DNA of 6,726 nt, taken from CAJWPI01 sp964635015. GTDB lineage: Bacteria; Pseudomonadota; Gammaproteobacteria; Magnimaribacterales; Magnimaribacteraceae. Of this stretch, positions 1-5,899 are shown piece by piece. The notes beneath the pieces were generated by a model that was given only the letters and a program-made list of their open reading frames with translations, had not been told where the DNA came from and ran no database searches. Made by a program: the position numbers and the translations under genes. The stretch's first letter is position 1; each line of letters opens with the position of its first letter. The stretch is from the NCBI GenBank assembly GCA_964635015.1, contig CAZWMS010000053.1, positions 1 to 6,726 of the forward strand, given 5' to 3'.

Positions 1-291
1 ATTTTATTCTCAGCCAGAACCTTCGCGGATAAAGCAGTAAGTGGATTTGGTTTAACTTTAGCAGGGTTTATATTGTCCTTTATTGCTTTTCCAGATAGCA
101 CACAAATAAGAGAAATCTACAATGGCACTGTCCCCTCAGAGATACTTGCAGATCTAGCTTTATGGTACATCCCAATTTGCATAGTCGCCTTTGGAGCAGC
201 TTTGTTAATGGTTAGAGGTTATTCTTTAAGTAGGAACAAACACGAAGAGAACATTGCCAATCCAAACACTAAAGTCTGGAAAGGTGATTAA
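1..291 (+). CDS. MFS_2 (GPH-type) sugar/cation symporter, C-terminal 96 residues, 5' end outside window
   Basis: This is the end of a secondary transporter of the inner membrane, probably of the glycoside-pentoside-hexuronide:cation symporter group (MFS_2), which brings sugars or related solutes in with H+ or Na+. The frame is open from base 1, so the gene begins upstream; a TTG at 73 is only an internal Leu. The opening residues FSARTFADKAVSGFGLTLAG match the family's conserved stretch of aromatic-rich turn, Lys, then a Gly-rich helix. Two hydrophobic helices are visible, at about residues 13-31 and 53-75 of the fragment, separated by a short loop. They are followed by a basic, His-containing cytoplasmic tail (RNKHEENI), as is usual at the C terminus of this group. 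The stop overlaps the start region of the next gene. The substrate cannot be told from this fragment. Confidence 0.75.
   Translation: MLFSARTFADKAVSGFGLTLAGFILSFIAFPDSTQIREIYNGTVPSEILADLALWYIPICIVAFGAALLMVRGYSLSRNKHEENIANPNTKVWKGD
283..288 (+). promoter_or_regulatory. Ribosome binding site deciding the methyltransferase start
   Basis: GGTGAT at 283-288 is fully complementary to the 3' end of 16S rRNA (its GAUCACC part) and lies 4 bases before the TTG at 293. It sits inside the last codons of the transporter gene. It favours TTG 293 over the longer in-frame TTG at 254 or GTG at 284. Confidence 0.45.
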
Positions 292-292
292 T

Positions 293-751
293 TTGTTATT
301 CGAAACTACTTTTAAATCACCTATAGGAAATCTAGGGCTTTTAGCTGATGAGTCACAGTTAATTGAATTAAGTTTACATGGGATAACAGGGTTAAGCGAA
401 AGAGGTAAATCCAATAAAGAAAGATTTAAGCTAGAACTTAATGAGTTAGATTTTTACTTTAAAAGGAAGTTAAAAAGTTTCACCATTGCATTTTCTATCG
501 AAGCTTCTCCTTTTCAGGACAAAGTCTACAAATGCATGAGATCAATAACATACGGAGAAACCCTTAGTTATCTTCAGGTCGCAAAAAAAATAGGCCATTC
601 CAAAGCCTACAGGGCTGTCGGAACAGCCTGTGGAAAGAATCCTCTACCTCTTATAATTCCATGCCATAGAGTAGTTGCTTCTTCAGGTATTGGAGGTTTC
701 AGTGGAGGCATAAAACATAAAAGGTTTTTACTTGACCTAGAAAGTCATTAA
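293..751 (+). CDS. ogt: Methylated-DNA--protein-cysteine S-methyltransferase (O6-alkylguanine-DNA alkyltransferase)
   Basis: This suicidal DNA repair protein moves the alkyl group from O6-alkylguanine (and O4-alkylthymine) onto its own cysteine. With the TTG start at 293 it is 152 residues, at the short end of the family. That start opens with MLFETTFKSPIGNL, matching the usual family start (aromatic, S-P-x-G); frames from 254 or 284 would add residues with no family counterpart. The C-terminal domain carries the helix-turn-helix with SYLQVAKKIG (Tyr93), the arginine finger Arg107 in AYRAVG, Asn116-Pro117, and the acceptor site PCHRVV with Cys124, His125 and Arg126. The closing GGFSGGIKHKRFLLDLE is the standard end. 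The N-terminal domain is short, and no Ada-type transcription regulator domain is present, so this is a stand-alone Ogt-type enzyme. It starts 2 bp after the transporter stop, which suggests co-transcription with it. Confidence 0.93.
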   Translation: MLFETTFKSPIGNLGLLADESQLIELSLHGITGLSERGKSNKERFKLELNELDFYFKRKLKSFTIAFSIEASPFQDKVYKCMRSITYGETLSYLQVAKKIGHSKAYRAVGTACGKNPLPLIIPCHRVVASSGIGGFSGGIKHKRFLLDLESH

Positions 752-789
752 AATTAACTAAATTCAATAACCTAAAAAGAGTTTTACTA

Positions 790-1110
790 ATGTCAGTGTG
801 TATCAAGATAGAAAAAATCTTAAAAGAAAAATTAGACCCAACTCATTTAGAAATAATAAATGAGAGCTTCATGCATAATGTTGAACCAGGTTCAGAATCA
901 CACATTAGAGTGATTGCTGTTGCTGAAATGTTTAAGGGACTTAATTTAGTTAAACGCCACCAAGCCATATATAAGGAAATTAACGAAGAGCTTGCTGGTC
1001 CTATTCATGCCATTACTCTGCACACTTTTTCTCCCGATGAGTGGAAAGAGAGAAATGGAGAGACAAGCACTTCTCCTGACTGCTTAGGTGGTAGTGAAAA
1101 AGAAGTTTAA
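790..1110 (+). CDS. bolA: BolA family protein
   Basis: BolA proteins are small cytoplasmic proteins that pair with monothiol (CGFS) glutaredoxins to hold a [2Fe-2S] cluster, and some act in stress-linked control of cell shape and gene expression. The 106-residue product carries the full signature: NESFMHN (residues 24-30), GSESHIRV (34-41, His38), the FKG..LVKRH turn (Arg56, His57) and the PIHAITLHTFSPDEW strand-helix (His73, His78). The acidic tail with CLGGS (98-102) is typical of proteobacterial BolA of the E. coli type rather than IbaG/YrbA. ATG 790 is preceded by a modest AAAGAG ribosome site about 8 bases upstream. A 38-bp gap separates it from the methyltransferase, and the TrhO gene follows after 12 bp, so it is probably co-transcribed with trhO. 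Confidence 0.95.
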   Translation: MSVCIKIEKILKEKLDPTHLEIINESFMHNVEPGSESHIRVIAVAEMFKGLNLVKRHQAIYKEINEELAGPIHAITLHTFSPDEWKERNGETSTSPDCLGGSEKEV

Positions 1111-1122
1111 GAGTAGAAGAAA

Positions 1123-2049
1123 ATGAATGCAGTAAGCATCGCCACCTTTTATAAAGTATCTCCAGTAAAAGATGCCCATAAACTGCGAAGAGATGTGGAG
1201 AGATTAGCAGTCAAGGAGTCTCTTTATGGAACCTTTTTTTCTACCTATGAAGGAATAAATACTACTCTAGCTGGTCCTAGATCAGGGTTGGAACAATTAC
1301 TTAAATTTCTTGAAAACTCTTATCAGTTAAGTGGAATTAGTCCTACCTGGTCTGAATCAAAAAATATTCCTTTTAAAAGACTGAAAGTAAGGATTAAAGA
1401 TAGATTGTTACCTTTAGAAGGAGATTTTCAGCCGTTATCTAAAAAAAGCACACATGTAGAACCAAATGACTGGAATGATTTTATTGAAGACCCTAATACG
1501 ATTCTTATAGATATAAGAAATGATTATGAATCAAGAATAGGATCGTTTAAAGGTTCTCTAATGACTAACACAGGGAGTTTTACTGACTTACCTAGGTTCA
1601 TCAAAAAAAATAGAAAGATACTTAAAAAGAAAAAGATCGCAATATTTTGTACAGGGGGAATTAGATGTGAGGTAGCTTCTTCTTTCTTTATTAACGAAGA
1701 TATAGAGGATATGTATCAACTCAGGGGAGGGATCCTTAATTATTTAGCTAAGGTCAATTTAGCTGACCAATATTGGAGAGGAGAGTGTTTTGTATTCGAT
1801 GAAAGGGTTTCCGTAAACAGGAAGCTTAAAAAGGGAGGGTTTGAACAGTGCTTTGGTTGCAGAAGACCCATTTCTCTTCAAGATATGGAAGCTGAAGAAT
1901 ACAAAAAAGGAGTTTCTTGTCCTTATTGTTATGATAAATCAACAAAGAAAGATAAAGAGAGGTTTGCCCAGAGACAAAAGCAGATAGAACTAGCAAACAT
2001 GAGGGGTGAGAACCACCTCGGTCAATCAGCTAGGAAGGAAAAAATCTAA
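1123..2049 (+). CDS. trhO: tRNA uridine(34) hydroxylase, rhodanese family (TrhO/YceA, UPF0176)
   Basis: TrhO uses O2 to form 5-hydroxyuridine at wobble position 34 of tRNA, the first step toward cmo5U made by CmoA/CmoB. The 308-residue product has the family's three parts. The first is an N-terminal acylphosphatase-like domain (about 1-93) with TYEGINTTLAG. The second is a rhodanese domain (about 115-215) with DIRNDYES and the active-site loop FCTGGIRCE, where Cys176 is the expected catalytic cysteine and Cys182 follows. The third is a C-terminal cysteine-rich segment with CFGC (243/246) and CPYC (266/269) after FDERVSV. The end, about residues 271-308, is a charged tail. E. coli TrhO is about 40 residues longer. 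The motif after the NDYE box is slightly divergent (GSFKGSLM where GHF-GA-P is common). The ATG at 1123 has only a weak purine-rich site (AGAAGAA), and the gene lies 12 bp after bolA. Confidence 0.93.
   Translation: MNAVSIATFYKVSPVKDAHKLRRDVERLAVKESLYGTFFSTYEGINTTLAGPRSGLEQLLKFLENSYQLSGISPTWSESKNIPFKRLKVRIKDRLLPLEGDFQPLSKKSTHVEPNDWNDFIEDPNTILIDIRNDYESRIGSFKGSLMTNTGSFTDLPRFIKKNRKILKKKKIAIFCTGGIRCEVASSFFINEDIEDMYQLRGGILNYLAKVNLADQYWRGECFVFDERVSVNRKLKKGGFEQCFGCRRPISLQDMEAEEYKKGVSCPYCYDKSTKKDKERFAQRQKQIELANMRGENHLGQSARKEKI
2032..2039 (+). promoter_or_regulatory. Shine-Dalgarno site for the RND exporter
   Basis: AGGAAGGA lies within the last codons of trhO, 14 bases before ATG 2054. The spacing is longer than ideal, but it is the only good ribosome site nearby. 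The alternative GTG at 2006 has only GAGGG directly against it, too close to work normally. Confidence 0.4.
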
Positions 2050-2053
2050 ATTT

Positions 2054-4531
2054 ATGCTAACCAAACTGCTTACTTTTTATGCTTTATTTGTTTCTAAGAG
2101 ACCTAAAATAGTTTTAGGCATAGTTTTTATTGTTGTTGGGTTATCTACTCTCTATTTACCCAATTTTAGACTTGATGCATCTTCTGACTCTTTAGTTTTA
2201 GAAAATGACGATGACTTACGGTATTACCGACAAATTAGTAATAAGTATTCTGAAAGTGATTTTTTGGTAGTTCTATTTTCTCCTGAGAAACCTCTTTTTA
2301 CTCGTGAAGTAATAGAAATTGTAAGAACAACATCAGATAAATTAGAGAAGTTGAAAGGAGTTAAATCTGTACTCAGTTATTTAGAAGCACCTTTACTGTT
2401 TAGCCCGAAAAAGTCAATGAGTGAACTAGCTGATAATCTCAAAACTATAGAAGACGAAAATATTGATTTAGATATGGCCAAAGAAGAATTTAAATCCAGT
2501 CCTTTATATTCTGAACTTTTGGTTAGTAAAGATGGTAAGACAACAGCGCTTCAATTAAATTTAATAGACAACCCTAAATACGATGAAGCGATTCAGAAAC
2601 GTTATACATTAAGGCAACAATTATTAGAAACAAGAAATCCAAAGATTAAAGAACATTTGGAAGACATTAATTCATTAATTCTATCTTTAAATAACCAAGA
2701 AGCTCTTGATAGAGATGAATTGGTCAAAAACGTTAGGATAATATTACAGGAGTCTTCTGAGCATGGTTCTTTTTATTTAGGTGGGACTGCAATGATTGCA
2801 GCGGACATGATTAGTTTTATTAAAAGTGATCTTAATTTTTTCAGCATAGGAGTTTTGTTTCTTTTTATATTAACTTTGGGAATAGTCTTTAGAAGAGTGA
2901 GATGGGTTTTGCTTCCTTTGATTTGCAGTGGATTAGTGGGTCTTTTTATAGTCGGTTTTTTGGGTTGGATGGACTGGCGAGTAACTGTAGTTTCTTCCAA
3001 TTTTATAGCTCTTCTTTTAATAATAACCATTTCACTCACAATTCATTTAATAGTCAGATATCAGGAGATTGCCAGCAGAGAAAAGGATCTTGAACAAAAT
3101 CAATTAGTTATAATAACAGTACAAGAAATGTTTAAGCCTTGTCTTTATACCGCCTTAACAACAATCGTGGCTTTTGCTTCATTGTCTGTAAGTGATATAA
3201 AACCTGTAATAGATTTTGGAAAGATGATGGTTGTAGGTATCCTTTTTGCTTTTATCTTTTCTTTTACAATTTTGCCTTCGATTATGTCTCTTTTAGCTAA
3301 ATTAGCTTCGGATTCTAAAAAAGATTTTAGCAAAGGCTTTACTCTTTATTTTTCTTCATTTACCAGTAAGAAAGGAAAAATAGTATTGGGGTTGAGTCTC
3401 CTGTTAACAATCTTTTCTGTAACTGGAATAAATAAGTTAACAGTTGAGAATAGGTTTATAGATTATTTTAAGGAATCTACTGAGATATACAGAGGAATGG
3501 AATTACTTGACCTGAAGCTAGGAGGGACTGCTCCTTTAGATATTATTTTAGAAGCTCCCCAAAGTTATTTTGAGCAAAAAGAGATTAAATTTGAAGATGA
3601 TTTTGAAGATGATTTTGGAGAAGACAAAGCCTCAAACAACGGCTATTGGTGGAACATCAATTCAATTAACAGGTTAGAAGCTGTGCATGATTATATTGAC
3701 TCATTGCCTGAAGTAGGAAAAGTTTTATCAATTGCTAGTGGTATCAAGGTAGCGAAAGAACTTAAGAACGGTGAACCAATATCTGAGCTTGATTTAGCTT
3801 TGGTAAAAAACCTTCTTCCACAGGATATAAAAGAGACATTGTTGAGTTCTTATATTAGCCAAGATGAAAACCAAGTGAGGATTACTTCTAGGGTTTTAGA
3901 AACAAGCAAGGGTCTGAAAAGAAATGAATTGCTTCTTGAAATTGAGAACACCTTACAAGACCAATTTGGATTTCAAGAAAGCGACTATAGATTAACAGGC
4001 TTAGCAGTTCTCTATAACAATATGCTACAAAGTCTCTTTAGCTCTCAAATTGCAACTCTTGGAGTAGTTTTCATTTCAATAATGCTCATGTTTTTTATAC
4101 TCTTTAGATCATTAAATTTAGCAATGATTGGTATGGTTCCAAATTTATTAGCTGCTGGAGTAGTTTTAGGAACTATGGGTTGGATGAAGGTTCCTTTAGA
4201 CATCATGACAATTACAGTTGCAGCTATCAGTGTGGGTATGGCTGTTGACAATACAATTCACTACTTGCATAGGTTTAAATTAGAGTTTAAAAAAACACAG
4301 AACTATGAACTCTCAATGCAGAATAGTCATAGAACGATTGGACGAGCAATGTCTTATACATCCATGATAATAATTATTGGATTTTTAGTTTTAGTTACTT
4401 CAAACTTCAACCCAACTGTTTATTTTGGACTATTTGTTTCTTTGGCAATGTTTACGGCTTTGACAGGGGCATTAACATTGTTACCAAAGTTATTAATAGC
4501 TTTAAAACCTTTAGGCGAAGAGAAGAGTTAA
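2054..4531 (+). CDS. MMPL-type RND exporter, 12 TM segments (COG1033-like)
   Basis: This is a proton-driven inner-membrane exporter of the RND superfamily, in the MMPL/HpnN-like branch whose studied members move lipids and other hydrophobic molecules. It has 825 residues from ATG 2054, which begins with the usual short basic/aromatic segment before TM1. The architecture is a duplicated half. TM1 (17-36) is followed by a large periplasmic loop (37-260), TM2-TM6 (about 261-279, 283-304, 311-334, 364-380, 388-413) and a cytoplasmic link. TM7 (442-460) is followed by a second loop (461-664) and TM8-TM12 (about 665-684, 687-709, 715-737, 766-783, 790-815). TM10 carries GMAVDNTIHYLHRF with Asp732, the likely proton-relay residue; the matching TM4 stretch SLTIHLIVRY has Ser327 there instead. 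The second loop has an acidic repeat at 513-524. No membrane-fusion partner is adjacent. It starts 4 bp after trhO stops. The substrate is unknown. Confidence 0.88.
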   Translation: MLTKLLTFYALFVSKRPKIVLGIVFIVVGLSTLYLPNFRLDASSDSLVLENDDDLRYYRQISNKYSESDFLVVLFSPEKPLFTREVIEIVRTTSDKLEKLKGVKSVLSYLEAPLLFSPKKSMSELADNLKTIEDENIDLDMAKEEFKSSPLYSELLVSKDGKTTALQLNLIDNPKYDEAIQKRYTLRQQLLETRNPKIKEHLEDINSLILSLNNQEALDRDELVKNVRIILQESSEHGSFYLGGTAMIAADMISFIKSDLNFFSIGVLFLFILTLGIVFRRVRWVLLPLICSGLVGLFIVGFLGWMDWRVTVVSSNFIALLLIITISLTIHLIVRYQEIASREKDLEQNQLVIITVQEMFKPCLYTALTTIVAFASLSVSDIKPVIDFGKMMVVGILFAFIFSFTILPSIMSLLAKLASDSKKDFSKGFTLYFSSFTSKKGKIVLGLSLLLTIFSVTGINKLTVENRFIDYFKESTEIYRGMELLDLKLGGTAPLDIILEAPQSYFEQKEIKFEDDFEDDFGEDKASNNGYWWNINSINRLEAVHDYIDSLPEVGKVLSIASGIKVAKELKNGEPISELDLALVKNLLPQDIKETLLSSYISQDENQVRITSRVLETSKGLKRNELLLEIENTLQDQFGFQESDYRLTGLAVLYNNMLQSLFSSQIATLGVVFISIMLMFFILFRSLNLAMIGMVPNLLAAGVVLGTMGWMKVPLDIMTITVAAISVGMAVDNTIHYLHRFKLEFKKTQNYELSMQNSHRTIGRAMSYTSMIIIIGFLVLVTSNFNPTVYFGLFVSLAMFTALTGALTLLPKLLIALKPLGEEKS
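3590..3613 (+). repeat. 12-bp tandem duplication in the RND exporter gene
   Basis: Two exact copies of TTTGAAGATGAT lie side by side in frame (3590-3601 and 3602-3613), followed by a decayed third start, TTTGGAGAAGAC. They encode FEDD-FEDD-FGED (residues 513-524) in the second periplasmic loop. The acidic patch lies just before GYWWN, a conserved-looking entry to the next folded part. Confidence 0.85.
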
Positions 4532-4535
4532 GGAG
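4529..4535 (+). promoter_or_regulatory. Strong ribosome binding site of the racemase gene, overlapping the RND stop codon
   Basis: TAAGGAG is complementary to the 16S rRNA 3' end and lies 6 bases before ATG 4542. Its TAA is the stop codon of the RND gene, so the two genes are closely coupled. It is the best ribosome site in the window and suggests high translation of the racemase. Confidence 0.8.
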
Positions 4536-4541
4536 TTAAAT

Positions 4542-5672
4542 ATGGGACCTTTAAAAGGATTAAAAATAATAGAAATGGCCGGAATAGGTCCGGGTCCGTT
4601 TTGTGGGATGGTTTTGGCTGACTTAGGTGCTGAAATTATTAAAGTTGATAGAGCTTCTGCTATTGGAACTGGCTCTAAACAAGAGGCTTCTAACAGGGGT
4701 AAAAAATCTATAGCTGTTGATTTAAAATCGGAAGAGGGGGTAGAAGTTGTTTTTAAGCTTGTTGAAAAAGCTGATGCAATTTTTGAAGGCTTTAGACCTG
4801 GAGTTATGGAAAGATTAGGATTAGGTCCTAATGATTGTTTAAAGAGAAATGAAAGAATAGTGTTTGGAAGAATGACAGGCTGGGGACAAGAAGGACCATT
4901 AGCTAAAGCTGCTGGACATGACATTAATTATATTTCTCTATCTGGGGCTTTGGCTGCAATAGGAAGACCTGGTTCTCCACCAGTTCCACCTTTGAATCTC
5001 GTTGGGGATTTTGGTGGAGGTGGAATGCTTTTAGCATTAGGTTTAGTGGCTGCCTTATTTGAGTCAAAACAATCCAAGAAAGGCCAAGTTGTAGATGCTG
5101 CAATGACGGATGGTTCTGCTTTACTTATGACCATGATTTATACTATGCAATCTCTAGGTATGTGGAAAACCACTTTGGGAAGTAATCTTCTAGATGGTGG
5201 ATCTCATTTTTACGATACCTATGAATGTGAGGATGGAAAATTTATTTCTATCGGTTCCATCGAACCACAGTTTTATGAATTGCTTTGTCAGATAGCTGAG
5301 CTAGACAAATCAATTTTTGGCAAACAAATGTCAAGAGACTCATGGCCAAAACAAAAAGAAGAAATTAAAAAAATATTCTTAAATAAAACCAGAGATGAAT
5401 GGTGTGAATTGATGGAGGGAACAGATATATGTTTTGCTCCTGTTTTAGATATGTCAGAAGCGCCCAAACATCCTCACAACATAGAACGTAAAACTTTTAT
5501 AGAATTAGAAGGGGTTACACAGCCTGCTCCAGCTCCAAGGTTTTCTAGAACAGAACCGGAAATTTCATCTTCTCCTTCAGTTGTAGGAGAGAACACAGAT
5601 GAGGTATTAATTTCAATGGGGTTTTCCCAAGAAGATATAGATTCTTTGAAAATATCTGGCGCAGTTGCTTGA
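4542..5672 (+). CDS. Alpha-methylacyl-CoA racemase (CaiB/BaiF CoA-transferase family III)
   Basis: The likely activity is epimerisation of (R)- and (S)-2-methylacyl-CoA thioesters, which lets branched fatty acids or sterol side chains enter beta-oxidation. The enzyme is soluble and works without a cofactor. The 376-residue product opens with MGPLKGLKIIEMAGIGPGPF, followed by DLGAEIIKVDR, the family's CoA-binding start. The catalytic residues of the Mycobacterium tuberculosis racemase MCR (His126, Asp156, Glu241) all appear at the same numbers here: GHDINY (His126), GDFGGGG (Asp156) and SIGSIEPQF (Glu241). This favours racemase over CoA-transferase, because transferases of this fold use a single Asp and lack this set. 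The C-terminal CFAPVLDMSEAPKHPH segment is also typical. The length is normal and nothing is missing. It sits 10 bp after the RND exporter and its stop overlaps the next start. The native substrate cannot be read from sequence. Confidence 0.9.
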   Translation: MGPLKGLKIIEMAGIGPGPFCGMVLADLGAEIIKVDRASAIGTGSKQEASNRGKKSIAVDLKSEEGVEVVFKLVEKADAIFEGFRPGVMERLGLGPNDCLKRNERIVFGRMTGWGQEGPLAKAAGHDINYISLSGALAAIGRPGSPPVPPLNLVGDFGGGGMLLALGLVAALFESKQSKKGQVVDAAMTDGSALLMTMIYTMQSLGMWKTTLGSNLLDGGSHFYDTYECEDGKFISIGSIEPQFYELLCQIAELDKSIFGKQMSRDSWPKQKEEIKKIFLNKTRDEWCELMEGTDICFAPVLDMSEAPKHPHNIERKTFIELEGVTQPAPAPRFSRTEPEISSSPSVVGENTDEVLISMGFSQEDIDSLKISGAVA

Positions 5673-5899
5673 AGGAGATTGAACTTATTACTGGAAGCGA
5701 TTGCCCTTTATGTGAAGAGGCAAAAGAACTTATAAATTCAACGCACCTCAATGGTTTTAATTTTATTGAAAAAGATATCTACACTTCAAGGGAAATTTAT
5801 ACTAAGTATTGGGATAAAATCCCTGTTCTTCTAATAGAAAATAGAGATCTTTGTTGGCCTTTTTCTTCTGAAGATATCAAGGAATTCATTTTAATTTAG
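5669..5899 (+). CDS. Glutaredoxin-like small thiol-redox protein (DUF836/Glrx-like family)
   Basis: This 76-residue thioredoxin-fold protein probably acts in cytoplasmic thiol-disulfide exchange; its partner is unknown. It shows strand 1 (EIELIT), the dithiol motif Cys12-Pro-Leu-Cys15 at the start of helix 1, the cis-proline KIPVLL (Pro52), and the LCWPFSSEDIKEFI end typical of the Glrx-like (PF05768) family. It is not a monothiol CGFS glutaredoxin. The chosen start, TTG 5669, overlaps the racemase stop (TTGA) and implies translational coupling. An AAGGAG lies just inside the frame (5672-5677); its natural start would be ATT 5687, which would delete strand 1, so TTG is preferred although it lacks a clear site upstream. 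The 3' end overlaps tatD by 9 bp. Confidence 0.82.
   Translation: MKEIELITGSDCPLCEEAKELINSTHLNGFNFIEKDIYTSREIYTKYWDKIPVLLIENRDLCWPFSSEDIKEFILI

Noticed and set aside
254..292. Upstream TTG 254 (or GTG 284) as the methyltransferase start
   Set aside because: These would add residues with no family counterpart and overlap the transporter gene; GGTGAT sits correctly for TTG 293 and the family start motif begins there.
726..789. Promoter for bolA: TTGACC at 732-737 and TAAAAT at 749-754
   Set aside because: The two boxes are only 11 bases apart, and neither has a good partner at 16-18 bases, so no promoter is called.
2006..2053. GTG 2006 as the start of the RND exporter
   Set aside because: It adds 16 polar residues before the normal RND N terminus, overlaps trhO by 44 bp, and its purine-rich site touches the start codon.
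2773..3039. 88-residue minus-strand frame, and a 63-residue plus-strand frame at 2902-3093, inside the RND gene
   Set aside because: Both are out-of-frame shadows of the membrane-segment codons, with no ribosome site or family motif.
4511..4924. 137-residue open frame on the minus strand inside the racemase gene
   Set aside because: It lies antisense to a gene with a full set of catalytic residues, matches no family I recognise, and its composition is what a mirrored AT-rich gene gives.
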